Under the pieces are notes generated by a model. That model worked only from the letters and a program-made list of their open reading frames with translations, made no database searches and had not been told where the DNA came from. A program made the position numbers and the translations under genes. Of a DNA stretch of 64,000 nucleotides, positions 18,114 through 27,261 are shown piece by piece. Source of the DNA: Desulfovibrio sp. UIB00. GTDB lineage: Bacteria; Desulfobacterota; Desulfovibrionia; Desulfovibrionales; Desulfovibrionaceae. Location of the stretch: assembly GCF_022508225.1 (NCBI RefSeq), contig NZ_JAETXJ010000006.1, positions 1 to 64,000 of the forward strand, in the 5' to 3' direction. How positions within the stretch are numbered: position 1 is the first letter of the stretch; each line of letters begins with the position of its first letter.

Positions 18114-18141
18114 TACATTACTACTAGCACCCCAGTGTCAA
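18114..18141 (-). promoter_or_regulatory. Promoter of the zinc microprotein
   Basis: TTGACA on the minus strand (18141-18136); the candidate -10, TGTATA, follows an 18-base spacer, about 30 bases upstream of the start. Confidence 0.5.
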
Positions 18142-18438
18142 GGGCACAAGCCGACAGTTCCAGCCCGGATACCCGCAGCGGCAGCATACCGCGCAAACTT
18201 TGGCGCGCCCGTCAGGCAGTGCACGTATACCCACCGCCAGCTCCCGCCCCTCCCGTTTCATCCGCCCGGGCCTGCCCCTCCGGCTTTCTGCGCACGTACC
18301 TCCTGCCGCAGCCTGCACTTTTGCTACTGCGCAATGTTCACGCTTTTGTTGAAACAGCTACCAGAATGACAACCAGCGTGCGGACATATAATAAAATGTA
18401 CGCATTTGAACATACAAACACTCTTACACATAAAAATA
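18142..18438. other. Intergenic region, no gene seen
   Basis: About 300 bases between the microprotein promoter and fmdE. A TATAAT lies at 18387-18392, about 47 bases before fmdE, with no good -35 at the expected distance. The 3' part is A/T-rich. I see no other structure. Confidence 0.35.
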
Positions 18439-19008
18439 ATGCAAGATATAAGACCTTACCTTGAAAAAGCGGAACAGTATCACGGTCACATTTGCAGCGG
18501 GCAGATTCTGGGCATCCGCATGACCCTGATGGCGCTCAAAGCCCTTGGAATGTCGCCGCAAGATGACATGCGAGATCTTGTCATTTTTCTGGAGACAGAC
18601 CGCTGCGTCGCAGATGCTTCCTACGTGGTTACTGGTGTGACTGTGGGCCGCAGGCGGGTCAAGATGTACAGCTACGGAAAAACAGCCATGTCCTTTCTGG
18701 ATTTGAAAACAGGTAAGGCCGTGCGCGTCAGCGTCATCACCTCCGACAGGCCGCCCCACCATGCGGATAAAGCCGCCCAGCTCTCCTTTTGGGAAGGCTA
18801 CGACGACAACGACATTTTTTCCTGCCAGCCTGTGAGTATCGCCATGCCGGAGGGCGAGTTGCCCGGCCCGCCCGCGCGCATTGCGACCTGTTGCGTCTGT
18901 GGCGAGGATGTGCTGGATTGCAAGGAAATTGTGCAGGATGGCAAAACATACTGCCGGGCATGCCTCAATGGCGCATATTACAGCCCGCTTGGGGGCAGCC
19001 ATGCATAA
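18439..19008 (+). CDS. FmdE-family protein with C-terminal zinc finger
   Basis: A 189-residue protein. The N-terminal domain matches the FmdE family (formylmethanofuran dehydrogenase subunit E), with the hallmark YHGHICSGQILG and DRCVADASYVVTG. The C-terminus has CCVCG and, 18 residues later, CRAC, a four-cysteine zinc ribbon. FmdE proteins in bacteria sit in metal- or molybdenum-related clusters; the reaction is not known. It overlaps the next gene by 8 bases. The start codon lacks a strong binding site. Confidence 0.75.
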   Translation: MQDIRPYLEKAEQYHGHICSGQILGIRMTLMALKALGMSPQDDMRDLVIFLETDRCVADASYVVTGVTVGRRRVKMYSYGKTAMSFLDLKTGKAVRVSVITSDRPPHHADKAAQLSFWEGYDDNDIFSCQPVSIAMPEGELPGPPARIATCCVCGEDVLDCKEIVQDGKTYCRACLNGAYYSPLGGSHA

Positions 19009-19774
19009 TCGTTGGCATTTGTATGACGAACTTATTGATTCCGTTCCGTCAACCGAACTGGTTAAATCCTTTGTTTACGGCGATCACTGGCTGATGGTGG
19101 AATCGGACGCCGGGGGCGTGGGCATGGCCCAGCATTTCCCGACCATGCCGGGCGCGCAGGATTCCGCGCTCTCACCATATGAAATTGTCGGCCAGCCCTT
19201 GCGGAAGGTGGCTGAACGTCTCAAGTCGTGGGATTTCAATCAGGCCTCCATTGGTCTTGCGGCCCTGAATGCTGCTAACAACACCTTGGCCCTGCGGCCA
19301 GAAAGCCCCATTCAGCCCGGCATAAATCGCATGCCCGGAGATGCCTTCAAATTTTTTCGTGCAGAATCCGCAGGCAAAAAGGTTGCGGTGATCGGGCATT
19401 TTCCCGGTTTGCGCATGCTGCGCCAGCACTGCGACATGTGCATTCTTGAGCGCAATCCACAGCCCGGCGACCTGCCCGACGCCGCAGCGGAATATATTCT
19501 GCCGGAGCAGGATATTGTTTTTGTCACGGGCACAACATTTATCAACAAAACCATCACCCGCCTGCTGGAACTGACCCAGAAGGCCAAGGTTTTCATGGTC
19601 GGGCCAAGTACGCCCATGCATCCCCTGCTGTTCCGGCACGGTTTTGCTTCGCTTTCCGGCCTGGTGGTGGAAAATGCCGCTGGCGTGGCCCGCGCCCTTA
19701 AAGACAACAACTGCGAGGCCATTTTTGCCAGTGGGGGCCTCAAGGTAAATCTGCTGCCCGGCGGTGCCCAGTGA
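19001..19774 (+). CDS. DUF364/DUF4213 putative heavy-metal chelation protein
   Basis: A 257-residue protein of the DUF4213-DUF364 type, a fold that has been proposed to chelate heavy metals. Visible motifs are SDAGGVGMA near residue 30, VAVIGHFPGL in the middle, and VFVTGTTFINKT with MVGPSTPM in the C-terminal Rossmann-like part. It overlaps fmdE and the downstream methyltransferase (GTGA), so the three form a translationally coupled operon, probably for handling a metal or metallocofactor. Confidence 0.7.
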   Translation: MHNRWHLYDELIDSVPSTELVKSFVYGDHWLMVESDAGGVGMAQHFPTMPGAQDSALSPYEIVGQPLRKVAERLKSWDFNQASIGLAALNAANNTLALRPESPIQPGINRMPGDAFKFFRAESAGKKVAVIGHFPGLRMLRQHCDMCILERNPQPGDLPDAAAEYILPEQDIVFVTGTTFINKTITRLLELTQKAKVFMVGPSTPMHPLLFRHGFASLSGLVVENAAGVARALKDNNCEAIFASGGLKVNLLPGGAQ

Positions 19775-20592
19775 ATATTGAATCCTTTGATCAGCTTTGG
19801 GTCGATTACCAGCCAGACCGCAAGGACGCGCAGGAATTCTGGAACAAGCGCGCGCCATCGTTCAACAAGCGCATCCGTCGCAAAACTGCAGACGAACACC
19901 GCCAGCGCCTGATGGAACATCTTGCGCGCAAGGCTGGCCTTGACCACAACAGCGCGGTGCTGGATATCGGCTGCGGACCCGGTGCGCAAAGTCTTGAAAT
20001 GGCCCCGCTGGTAGGGCGGGTGGAAGGCTTTGACCTTGCGCCCCGTATGATTGATCTGGCAAAGGGCAATGCCATTGAAGACAACTGCCCCAATGTCAGC
20101 TTTCGCGTTCTGGACTGGCAGACGGCAGACATCGACAACATGGGCTGGCGCAGACAATTTGATCTGGTTCTGGCATCGCGCACGCCAGCTATCAACAACC
20201 GCGCAACGCTGGAAAAGATGATTGCCGCCTCCAGCCGCGCCTGCTGCATGATCACGCATGTGGAAATGCGCCATTCTGTCAGGGATCAGCTCAAGAGCCT
20301 GCTCGACTGGGATGAACAGAAAGCCCGCATTGCCCGCAGTTTTTTTTGCGCTTTCAACATGCTGTTTCTGATGGGTTTTTACCCTGAGGTGGAATACTTT
20401 GACCGAGCGTGGGAAAGCGAAACGACCTTTGAGGATGCAGAGTTGATGCACCTCAATTATTTCAGCAGCATGATGACAGTTTCTGACAGTCTGAAAGCCG
20501 AAATGCGCAAAAAGCTGGCAAGCCTCTGTCGCAACGGGATTATTCAGGAAAAGGTGGAATCAAAGCTGGCCGTCATGTTCTGGAAAATATAG
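19771..20592 (+). CDS. SAM-dependent methyltransferase in the FmdE/DUF364 operon
   Basis: A 273-residue class I methyltransferase with motif I VLDIGCGPGAQS, GFDLAPRMIDLA and the post-I DLVLASRTPA. It starts with GTG and overlaps the DUF364 stop. The context suggests methylation of a metallophore, a metal ligand or a precursor; no substrate can be read from the sequence. Confidence 0.75.
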   Translation: MNIESFDQLWVDYQPDRKDAQEFWNKRAPSFNKRIRRKTADEHRQRLMEHLARKAGLDHNSAVLDIGCGPGAQSLEMAPLVGRVEGFDLAPRMIDLAKGNAIEDNCPNVSFRVLDWQTADIDNMGWRRQFDLVLASRTPAINNRATLEKMIAASSRACCMITHVEMRHSVRDQLKSLLDWDEQKARIARSFFCAFNMLFLMGFYPEVEYFDRAWESETTFEDAELMHLNYFSSMMTVSDSLKAEMRKKLASLCRNGIIQEKVESKLAVMFWKI

Positions 20593-20600
20593 CTCACAGC

Positions 20601-20624
20601 GCCCGGCCACTGGCCGGGCCTTTT
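20601..20624. terminator. Terminator between convergent operons
   Basis: GCCCGGCC-ACT-GGCCGGGC followed on the plus strand by CTTTTG. It separates the methyltransferase from tonB, which converge here. Confidence 0.7.
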
Positions 20625-20625
20625 G

Positions 20626-21660
20626 CTATTTGAGGCTGAACTGGATGGGAACAACCACACGGGCGGCATGCGGCGGCGGCGCAAAGGGCGATGCCCGATG
20701 CACGGCTTCCAACGCCGATTCGTCCAGCGAATCAAAACCGCTGCTGGTGCGCAGCTCCACATTTTGCGCCGAGCCGTCCCTGGTGATGGTAAAGGCCACA
20801 TACACAAGCCCCTGAATACCCATTCGTTTGGCTTGCGGGCTGTATTCCAGATATTTGCGGATGCGCTTTTTGATGTATTCGTAATTGCCCTTCAGGTAGC
20901 CCCCGGCATCCCCCTGCTCTTCGCTGGCAGCCCCGTTGCCCTGACCGTTGCTGCCGCTGCCGCGCCCCTGCCCTGATCCCTCTGCCATTGCCAACCCTTG
21001 GCCTTGCAGCTTGCTCTGGCTTGCGCCGCTGCCAGCGCCTGAGTCTACGCCAGCACGTGCGCCTGAACTTGCGCCAGCAGTCGTGGTACTCGGTTTCAGG
21101 TCGGCGACTTTGGCTGTCGTATTGCTGCCTGCCTGCTCCCGGTGCTGAACATTATGTTCCTTGCGGGGTGCGGCTTTTGTGGCTTTGTCGATCTTGGCGG
21201 GCTGCGGCTTTTCCTTTGCGGCCGTCTTTTCAGCGAGCCGGGGTATAGCAAGGGGAGATTGGGAATCTGTCACGGTGGGTTCGGCGGATTTTTTCTGCTC
21301 TTGGGGGGCTGGGCTTGTTTCTTTTTGAGCGGCTGCCGCCTCTGCGGCAGGTGCCGCCACATCCACCTGCGATGCTGCATTCTGTTCCGTCTGGGTGCCA
21401 CCGCCGCCAGCACCGGCTGGCTCTCCGGTTGTGCCGGAACCGGGCTCGCCGTAAGTCAGGGTAATCACCACCCCGCCAAAATCTCCATTGCCCGTGGGCG
21501 GCAACAGGCTGCCCAAAAACCAGAGCATGCCCAGCACCGCAAGATGCGCCGCAAAAGAGGCCGCAAAAAACCACGGGCCTCTGGTGCGCGGCTTTGCTGG
21601 CGGCTCCTCAAGACAGGGAGCGGCAAAAATTTGCCTGTCGGCTGCGGGTTCCATACTCAT
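20626..21660 (-). CDS. TonB-type energy transducer
   Basis: A 344-residue periplasm-spanning protein. An N-terminal helix (about residues 33-51, FAASFAAHLAVLGMLWFLGS) anchors it in the inner membrane. A long Ala/Gly/Ser/Lys-rich linker follows, and the C-terminal TonB fold contains GIQGLVYVAFTITRDGSA and SLDESALEAV. It is the last gene of the receptor-transporter operon and overlaps the ATPase gene (ATGA). No exbB or exbD is present in the window, so it must use a pair encoded elsewhere. Confidence 0.85.
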   Translation of the reverse strand: MSMEPAADRQIFAAPCLEEPPAKPRTRGPWFFAASFAAHLAVLGMLWFLGSLLPPTGNGDFGGVVITLTYGEPGSGTTGEPAGAGGGGTQTEQNAASQVDVAAPAAEAAAAQKETSPAPQEQKKSAEPTVTDSQSPLAIPRLAEKTAAKEKPQPAKIDKATKAAPRKEHNVQHREQAGSNTTAKVADLKPSTTTAGASSGARAGVDSGAGSGASQSKLQGQGLAMAEGSGQGRGSGSNGQGNGAASEEQGDAGGYLKGNYEYIKKRIRKYLEYSPQAKRMGIQGLVYVAFTITRDGSAQNVELRTSSGFDSLDESALEAVHRASPFAPPPHAARVVVPIQFSLK

Positions 21661-22415
21661 GGCGCATCCGGTTCTGCAAGGTGCATCCAGCGCTGAGCCC
21701 TGGGGGGGAGGTTGTACAGTTCCTTGATCTGTTGGGCGGTAACAGTGGTGGAAACCGGGCCATCTGCAACAACATGCCCCGCCTTGAGCAGTATGGCCCG
21801 CCCGCCCAGATACACCGCCTGTTCGGGGTGGTGGGTGGTCAGCATGATCGCCGGCCCGGAGCCGGAAAGCTTGCCAATCAACTCCAGCAGATGGAACTGG
21901 TTGCCGTAATCCAGCCCGGTGACAGGCTCATCCATGACAAGGGCCGAGCACCCCTGGCACAAGGCCCGCGCAATAAGCACAAGCTGCCTTTGCCCGCCGG
22001 ATAGCTCCAGATAGGATTTGCGCGCGCAGCTTGTCATGCGCACCTGCTCCAGAGCGTTCATGGCCCTGTCCACATCATCTGCGGAAAACCTGAGCCAGGG
22101 GCTGCGGGCTGTGCGCCCCATAAGCACCACATCAAGAACCTGATAGGCAAAAACGCCCGTATGCATCTGGGGCACATAGGCCAGTGTGCGCGCAATATCC
22201 CGCCGCGAGATTTCTTCCTGCGGGCGGCCTTCCAGAAAAACGCTGCGGAGCGGCACGGGCAAAAATCCCAGAATGGCCCGGAGCAGCGTTGTTTTGCCGC
22301 AACCGTTGGGGCCAAGCACGTTCACCACTTCTCCCTTGCCCACGCGCAGAGAAACCTGCTGTAGCACAGGCGGTGCATCAAAATAGCCAAGGGTGAGGTC
22401 ACGCACTTCAATCAT
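21657..22415 (-). CDS. FecE/BtuD-type ABC transporter ATPase
   Basis: A 252-residue importer ATPase with Walker A GPNGCGKTTLL, the Q-loop region LAYVPQ, signature ELSGGQRQLVLIA, Walker B SALVMDEPVTGLD and the switch His in MLTTHHPE. It overlaps the permease gene at its start. Together with the permease and binding protein it forms an Fe3+-siderophore/cobalamin-class importer. Confidence 0.9.
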   Translation of the reverse strand: MIEVRDLTLGYFDAPPVLQQVSLRVGKGEVVNVLGPNGCGKTTLLRAILGFLPVPLRSVFLEGRPQEEISRRDIARTLAYVPQMHTGVFAYQVLDVVLMGRTARSPWLRFSADDVDRAMNALEQVRMTSCARKSYLELSGGQRQLVLIARALCQGCSALVMDEPVTGLDYGNQFHLLELIGKLSGSGPAIMLTTHHPEQAVYLGGRAILLKAGHVVADGPVSTTVTAQQIKELYNLPPRAQRWMHLAEPDAP

Positions 22416-23421
22416 AGCGTCTCTTCCAGTCGTACCACAGGCTAAAGGCAAACAGCGGCAACAGAATGATTGACGTGGCGATGCCCAGCGGCAGTTCCAC
22501 AGTCCAGATCGTGCGGATAAACGAATCCGTCAGCAGAATAAAAAGCGCGCCGCCCAAGGCTGAATTCAGCAGGCCCAGGCGATTGTCCGGCCCGCAGATA
22601 AAACGCATCACGTGCGGAATGACAAGGCCAACCCAGTTGATGACGCCCGCCATGACAACAGTCAACGAGCACGCCAGCGTTGCCGCCGCAATCAGTTGCA
22701 TCTTCATACGCATGCTGTTCACACCCAAGGCCATGGCCTCGTCGTCGCCCATGGAAAGCGCGTTCACGATCTTGCCGTTAAGGCAGATAAAGGCCAGCGC
22801 GCCGAGCATGAGCGGCCCGCCCCATACAAGGTGACGCGGCTCTGTGCGCGAAAGCGAACCCATGAGCCAGAACACAATTTCGGGCAACTGCCTGTTGGGG
22901 TCTGCCACGTACTGCACAAGCGAGGTCAGGGCCACAAAAAAGGAGCTGCTCACCATGCCGCCGATGAGCAGGGCAAGAAAACGCGCCTTTGGGTAGAGCA
23001 TGGAAAAAAACAGGGCAAGACCAACGCCCAGCGCGCCGCCAATAAAGGCCAGTACCTGTGTGGCCGCCATGGATGAAAAAGCCAGGATGCCCACTGCTCC
23101 GCCAAAGGCCGCCCCATGCTGCACACCCAGAATACCGGGCGACACCAGCGGATTCTGAAACATGGCCTGATACACGCTGCCAGATACCGCAAGGCTTGCA
23201 CCCACCAGCAGAGCCGTGACAATGCGCGGCAGCCGCAGATTAAAAAACAGAAACAGCACCTGCCTTTGATCCGGGCTGAGAGTGTTTCCCGACCATGCAT
23301 CGGCAAGCGCGCGGCAAAGCGCGCTCATGTCCAAGGGGTAGCGGCCCATGTGCAGCGAGAGCAGCACTGCGGCAACCAGCAGCACCCCCAGCCAGAGCAA
23401 AATTTTTTCAGAACGTGCCAT
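22408..23421 (-). CDS. FecCD-type ABC transporter permease
   Basis: A 337-residue inner-membrane permease of the FecCD family with about ten membrane segments and the family motifs LRLPRIVTALLVGASLAVSG, QNPLVSPGILGVQHGA and WVGLVIPH. The start was placed at the ATG overlapping the stop of the binding-protein gene. Confidence 0.9.
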   Translation of the reverse strand: MARSEKILLWLGVLLVAAVLLSLHMGRYPLDMSALCRALADAWSGNTLSPDQRQVLFLFFNLRLPRIVTALLVGASLAVSGSVYQAMFQNPLVSPGILGVQHGAAFGGAVGILAFSSMAATQVLAFIGGALGVGLALFFSMLYPKARFLALLIGGMVSSSFFVALTSLVQYVADPNRQLPEIVFWLMGSLSRTEPRHLVWGGPLMLGALAFICLNGKIVNALSMGDDEAMALGVNSMRMKMQLIAAATLACSLTVVMAGVINWVGLVIPHVMRFICGPDNRLGLLNSALGGALFILLTDSFIRTIWTVELPLGIATSIILLPLFAFSLWYDWKRRYD

Positions 23422-24436
23422 AAGGTTCAAAAAGCTCGTTTATCTGCGCATCGCTCAGATCCAGATTAAAAAACAGTTTCATGAATCGGCGGCTCTCTGC
23501 CTTGATATCCGCAGCGTACAGATCTGGGTGCAGCAGATTTGCCAGCCATTGCACGCCCATAAGCCGCATATAGGTTGCAGGACGCTCTATCCAGCTGAAG
23601 GGACCGCGCGGGATAAAATAGACCCTGCCCGCCTGCACCGCAGGCAAGGCCGACCATTGGGGGTCTGTGCGTATGCGGCGCATAAGATTGGGGTGGAATA
23701 CCAGCACAACATCCGGATTGTAGGCCATGACCTGTTCAAACGTGACCTTGAGCTGAGCGTTTTCCGTGCCGGGTGGACACATGTGCACACTGTCCGCGCC
23801 TGCGGCTTCAAGCACCTCTGAACGAACGGAATCCTTACAAACAGATGCAAGCCCGTTGGCCTCCAGCGCTACATACACCCGCGTGCGCCGATCCGGGGGC
23901 AGATTTTTCATGGCCGCAGCCACGCGGTTCAGCGTTGCATCAGCATACGCCGCGAGGCTCTGCCCGCGCTGTTCGCGATTATACAGCCGCCCCATTGTCA
24001 GAAAGCAGGCCGCCATATCCTTCATGCTGCCGCCCGGAGCGGTGGATACCTGCATGCCGAGGCTGGTCAGGGTCTGCTCTATGGGTAAACGGTCGTGCAT
24101 GCTCATGGAAAGGTAAAAAGCTTTTTTGATGCCGCTTGCCAGCAGCATTTCCCTGTCAGGAATAAAGCCCTGCCCATACCAGCCACCCAGGATGGGCAGA
24201 TCGTGATACTGGGGGGGAATAAATTTTTTTTCATAATCCCGCAGAGGGGTGTTCCAGGCTGCAAGCAGCTCCGGCGCAAAGGCGTAGAGCGTGAAGGCCG
24301 AGGGAGGTGTGGGGCAATAGACGCTTCTGGCATCGCCGCTGGTGGCGGACTCTGCCGCTCGTGCGCCGCCGGAACAGGACAAAAAAGCCGCAAGCGTAAG
24401 TGCTGCCCAAATCAGAAATGTACGGCGGATCTGCAT
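23408..24436 (-). CDS. Periplasmic binding protein of a siderophore/metal-chelate importer
   Basis: A 342-residue class III substrate-binding protein (TroA/FecB-like) with a signal peptide; the end of the signal region contains FLSCSGG, so lipidation is possible though it is not an ideal lipobox. Typical segments are LPILGGWYG near residue 80 and VMAYNPDVVLVFHP in the C-lobe. It is encoded between the receptor and the permease. The ligand is unknown. Confidence 0.8.
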   Translation of the reverse strand: MQIRRTFLIWAALTLAAFLSCSGGARAAESATSGDARSVYCPTPPSAFTLYAFAPELLAAWNTPLRDYEKKFIPPQYHDLPILGGWYGQGFIPDREMLLASGIKKAFYLSMSMHDRLPIEQTLTSLGMQVSTAPGGSMKDMAACFLTMGRLYNREQRGQSLAAYADATLNRVAAAMKNLPPDRRTRVYVALEANGLASVCKDSVRSEVLEAAGADSVHMCPPGTENAQLKVTFEQVMAYNPDVVLVFHPNLMRRIRTDPQWSALPAVQAGRVYFIPRGPFSWIERPATYMRLMGVQWLANLLHPDLYAADIKAESRRFMKLFFNLDLSDAQINELFEPYGTF

Positions 24437-24449
24437 GATGTTGCCCCAA

Positions 24450-24475
24450 GTGGGGCCGCCTGCGGGCGGCCCCAC
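24450..24475. terminator. Intra-operon hairpin
   Basis: An 11-bp GC-rich inverted repeat (24450-24460 with 24465-24475) between the receptor stop and the binding-protein start, without a T-run on either side. It may stabilise the receptor mRNA or lower downstream expression rather than terminate. Confidence 0.5.
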
Positions 24476-24493
24476 CCGATTAAGATTGAGGTA

Positions 24494-26569
24494 TTAGAAG
24501 GTCGCGGTAACACCCATGAAGAAGCTGCGGCCAGGCTCTGGATAATATGCGCTGTACGCATATTCCTGATCAAACATGTTCTTCACGCCAGCTTCCACGG
24601 AAAAGTTCTTGTTGATATCGTAAACAGCCTTGAGATCCACGGTGGTGAAGCCGGGAGCCTTGCGGTAATACGTATCGTAAGGAGCACTGTTCCAGTAGAA
24701 GCCGCTGCTCATGTTGACCTGCGGAATAATTGAAAATCCTTCCACAGGCGTAATGACGCTGTACAGGGTGCTTGTAAGCTCGGGCAACTGGGTAAGCTTG
24801 TCGTCGTTGGTGCAGTTGTTCCAGTGCATGTAGTTGAACACAGCCCCCACGCTCACATACTGGTTGAACACAGCTTCCGCGCCCAGTTCGTAACCGTAGA
24901 AGGTGGCCCGGTTCAGGTTGGAGAACGACATGTTGCCAGAAGTACCCTGCGAGGTGATCAGGTCTGTCACATCGCTGTAGTACACGCTGCTGTTGAGCTT
25001 GAGCCAGTCGCCAAAAATACCCTTGTAGCCCAGTTCATAATGATAGGCCTGTTCGGGGTTAAGATCAGGATTGGCCGGAGTGCCATTCGTGCGCATGTAC
25101 CGCTCGCGCATGGTGGCAAAACGTGATTTTTTGGCAAAGGTAGCGAACACTTCATGGTGTTCCGTCAGATCATAGAAGGCCCCGACCTGATAGTTGAACA
25201 AGGTCTTGGGGTCGCTCAGCCCGTCCTTGTAGGAGTTCATGTCGCCCGTGGTGTGATCGCGGCTTTCAAGGGTCTGCGGAACCATGGTGCTGAGACTGCT
25301 GCCGAAGACCAGAGTAAGTTTGTCCACGGGCTTAAGGGTGTATTCCGCGCCCAGATCGGTGTAGGTTTCCGTGATGTGCTCATCCAGCTGCGACCCTACA
25401 TCTGCGGCCTTTTTCTTGAGCTTCGGCTTCACGCCTGTATCGTCAAACACGCTGTAGTCATTATATTCTTTGTGAGAAAGAAGACGATAACCAGCGGAAA
25501 GGGCGATCTTGTTGGCAGGGTTGAAGGTATAGTCAAACGTCAGCTGCCCGCCGGTGGTGAACTGGTCATACGTCTTGTCTGCGGAGTCCCGCTTGGTCAT
25601 GGACACATCGGTGTAGCTTTTTGAAGTGTCCTGATGCCAGTCGTAATAGGCAACAGCCTTCAGGTGCGCCTTGCTGCTGAGGTTGAAATTACCATTGGCG
25701 TACACACGGCTGGTTTCGTATTCCGGCCATTCCCAAAAGCGTTTGTAAGGATAGGTGGTCGAGTCGCCCGTTCGGGTCTGGGCGGCATCAAAGGGCTGGC
25801 CCTTCTGAAAATGCTGTCGCGTGTAGCCCACCATGACATCCACATCGTCGTTGGGCGTCCATCCGCCAATGATGTTGCCAGAGAGGGTCTGATTGTCCGA
25901 GTTGCGCGCGCGGCTGCCCGGCTGATAGGGCGCTGAGTCAAAACTGGCAGGATAGGTGAAGAAATTCTGGTTGTTGAATATGAACGTTCCCTTGAGGTAG
26001 TAGAGATCCTGCTTGGTTCCCACGCTTGCCGCAGCCATTTGACCCTGATTCTGCACGTTGCGGTCAAAAAAATTCATGTACTTGGCGGTGGCTTCAAACT
26101 CTTTTTTGGGTTTTGCCGTACGCAGGTTCACTGCACCCGCAAGGTTGTTGTTGCTGATCAGCAAGGGCGAGCTGTAGCCCTTGGAGACTTCGATGGATTC
26201 AAGGCCATAGGTCAGGATGTTGTTGGCATCCCATTCATTGCGATACGCGGTTGCAACGGGGATATCGTCAATATACAGGCCCACCTGATAACGGTTGGAG
26301 CCACGAATGCTGATGGTTCCCTCATTGCGACCTGCGGAAGTTTGCAGATTCACGCCTTCCACGCCGCGCAGGGCTTCCCAGAGGTTTCTGGCGGTTTTCC
26401 GCTCTATGTCCACCTGGGTGATGTGATCGATGGTATCCTTGGAAGCTGCCATTTCCAGAGGAGAAAGTTGAACTTCGCCATTGCCTTCATTACCGGCGGA
26501 TGCAGCACATGGGCTGCCTATGATCCCCAATAGAGCCATTACCGCCGCGTGCCTTTGCCACTGTTTCAT
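24494..26569 (-). CDS. TonB-dependent outer-membrane receptor
   Basis: A 691-residue receptor. A signal peptide ends at ASA (about residue 24). The plug domain shows QVDIERKTARNLWEALRGV, GTISIRGSNRYQVGLYIDDI and ESIEVSKGYSSPLL. A 22-stranded barrel follows, ending with an aromatic residue (VTATF). It is the first gene of a five-gene operon with the binding protein, permease, ATPase and TonB, so it imports an iron-siderophore, corrinoid, haem or similar chelate. GGAGG precedes the start. Confidence 0.92.
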   Translation of the reverse strand: MKQWQRHAAVMALLGIIGSPCAASAGNEGNGEVQLSPLEMAASKDTIDHITQVDIERKTARNLWEALRGVEGVNLQTSAGRNEGTISIRGSNRYQVGLYIDDIPVATAYRNEWDANNILTYGLESIEVSKGYSSPLLISNNNLAGAVNLRTAKPKKEFEATAKYMNFFDRNVQNQGQMAAASVGTKQDLYYLKGTFIFNNQNFFTYPASFDSAPYQPGSRARNSDNQTLSGNIIGGWTPNDDVDVMVGYTRQHFQKGQPFDAAQTRTGDSTTYPYKRFWEWPEYETSRVYANGNFNLSSKAHLKAVAYYDWHQDTSKSYTDVSMTKRDSADKTYDQFTTGGQLTFDYTFNPANKIALSAGYRLLSHKEYNDYSVFDDTGVKPKLKKKAADVGSQLDEHITETYTDLGAEYTLKPVDKLTLVFGSSLSTMVPQTLESRDHTTGDMNSYKDGLSDPKTLFNYQVGAFYDLTEHHEVFATFAKKSRFATMRERYMRTNGTPANPDLNPEQAYHYELGYKGIFGDWLKLNSSVYYSDVTDLITSQGTSGNMSFSNLNRATFYGYELGAEAVFNQYVSVGAVFNYMHWNNCTNDDKLTQLPELTSTLYSVITPVEGFSIIPQVNMSSGFYWNSAPYDTYYRKAPGFTTVDLKAVYDINKNFSVEAGVKNMFDQEYAYSAYYPEPGRSFFMGVTATF

Positions 26570-26629
26570 TGCGCCTCCAGATTTGAATCGTCTTCCCTGC
26601 CCTCTTCCTGCCAATTATTTAAAATTGCT

Positions 26630-26652
26630 TCTGATAATTAATATTTTATTGT
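26630..26652. promoter_or_regulatory. Possible Fur-like operator
   Basis: An A/T-rich segment containing GATAATTAATATTTTAT, about 11 of 19 matches to the Fur consensus, lies 60-80 bases upstream of the receptor gene. Suggestive only. Confidence 0.3.
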
Positions 26653-26702
26653 GTAAACAACCGATTGAAGGGGGGCAACGGTGGCACGATATATTGGGAA
26701 CC

Positions 26703-27035
26703 GTGATTATTGGCAAAGCTTTTAGAAGTGATCTCCTTATATTTCAGGCAGCAACAGGTAATTTGCTGAACTTGCTGTTAAAAAACAGAAAAACCGCACG
26801 GCCCATCAGCCTTCCTCAACAGATGCTGGTTTCAAAAATTCTGGATGAGAAAAAAAGAGAAATGTTCTTGCAACAGCGCAGAATGGGAATTGATGCTGAG
26901 GCTTTTCTGCACCGGGAAATAGTGCAATTACACTTGGCGTATATGGTGGGGAGGGGCGCAGATAATTTAATATTACAAATCAATAGGCTAATTAATATCC
27001 ATAGTTTCATTTATCTGATTGCAACAAATCTTTGA
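26703..27035 (+). CDS. Possible unrecognised protein
   Basis: An open frame of about 110 codons from a GTG (in-frame TTG possible at 26649). The translation has balanced, amphipathic composition (SLPQQMLVSKILDEKKREMF and then FLHREIVQLHLAYMVGRGAD) that looks coded, but there is no clear ribosome binding site or known domain. It is divergent from the receptor gene. Confidence 0.35.
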   Translation: MIIGKAFRSDLLIFQAATGNLLNLLLKNRKTARPISLPQQMLVSKILDEKKREMFLQQRRMGIDAEAFLHREIVQLHLAYMVGRGADNLILQINRLINIHSFIYLIATNL

Positions 27036-27066
27036 CGGCCTCTCTGCCAAGGGCTATGTTTTATCA

Positions 27067-27261
27067 ATGAATAAAGACAACCTTCCCGTGATTCGGCCCT
27101 GTATAAAATGCGGCAACTACCCCAAGCTCCAAACATCCAGACCTGAAGGCAGAACCCACGACATCTTCCGCCTCTATTGCGACTGCGGGAACTGTCCCTT
27201 GCAGTGGTCAGTCAGCGAATCTGCCGCCATTCGGCTCTGGAATTCCTACGTAGCATCCTGA
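27067..27261 (+). CDS. Small zinc-binding protein, Lar-like
   Basis: A 64-residue protein with PCIKCGNYP, then CDCGNCPL and a C-terminal AIRLWNSY. The C-x-x-C, C-x-C-x-x-C and terminal A-I-x-x-W-N pattern matches the Lar-type restriction-alleviation zinc fingers common in phages. It may be a phage or mobile-element remnant. The start lacks a strong binding site. Confidence 0.6.
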   Translation: MNKDNLPVIRPCIKCGNYPKLQTSRPEGRTHDIFRLYCDCGNCPLQWSVSESAAIRLWNSYVAS

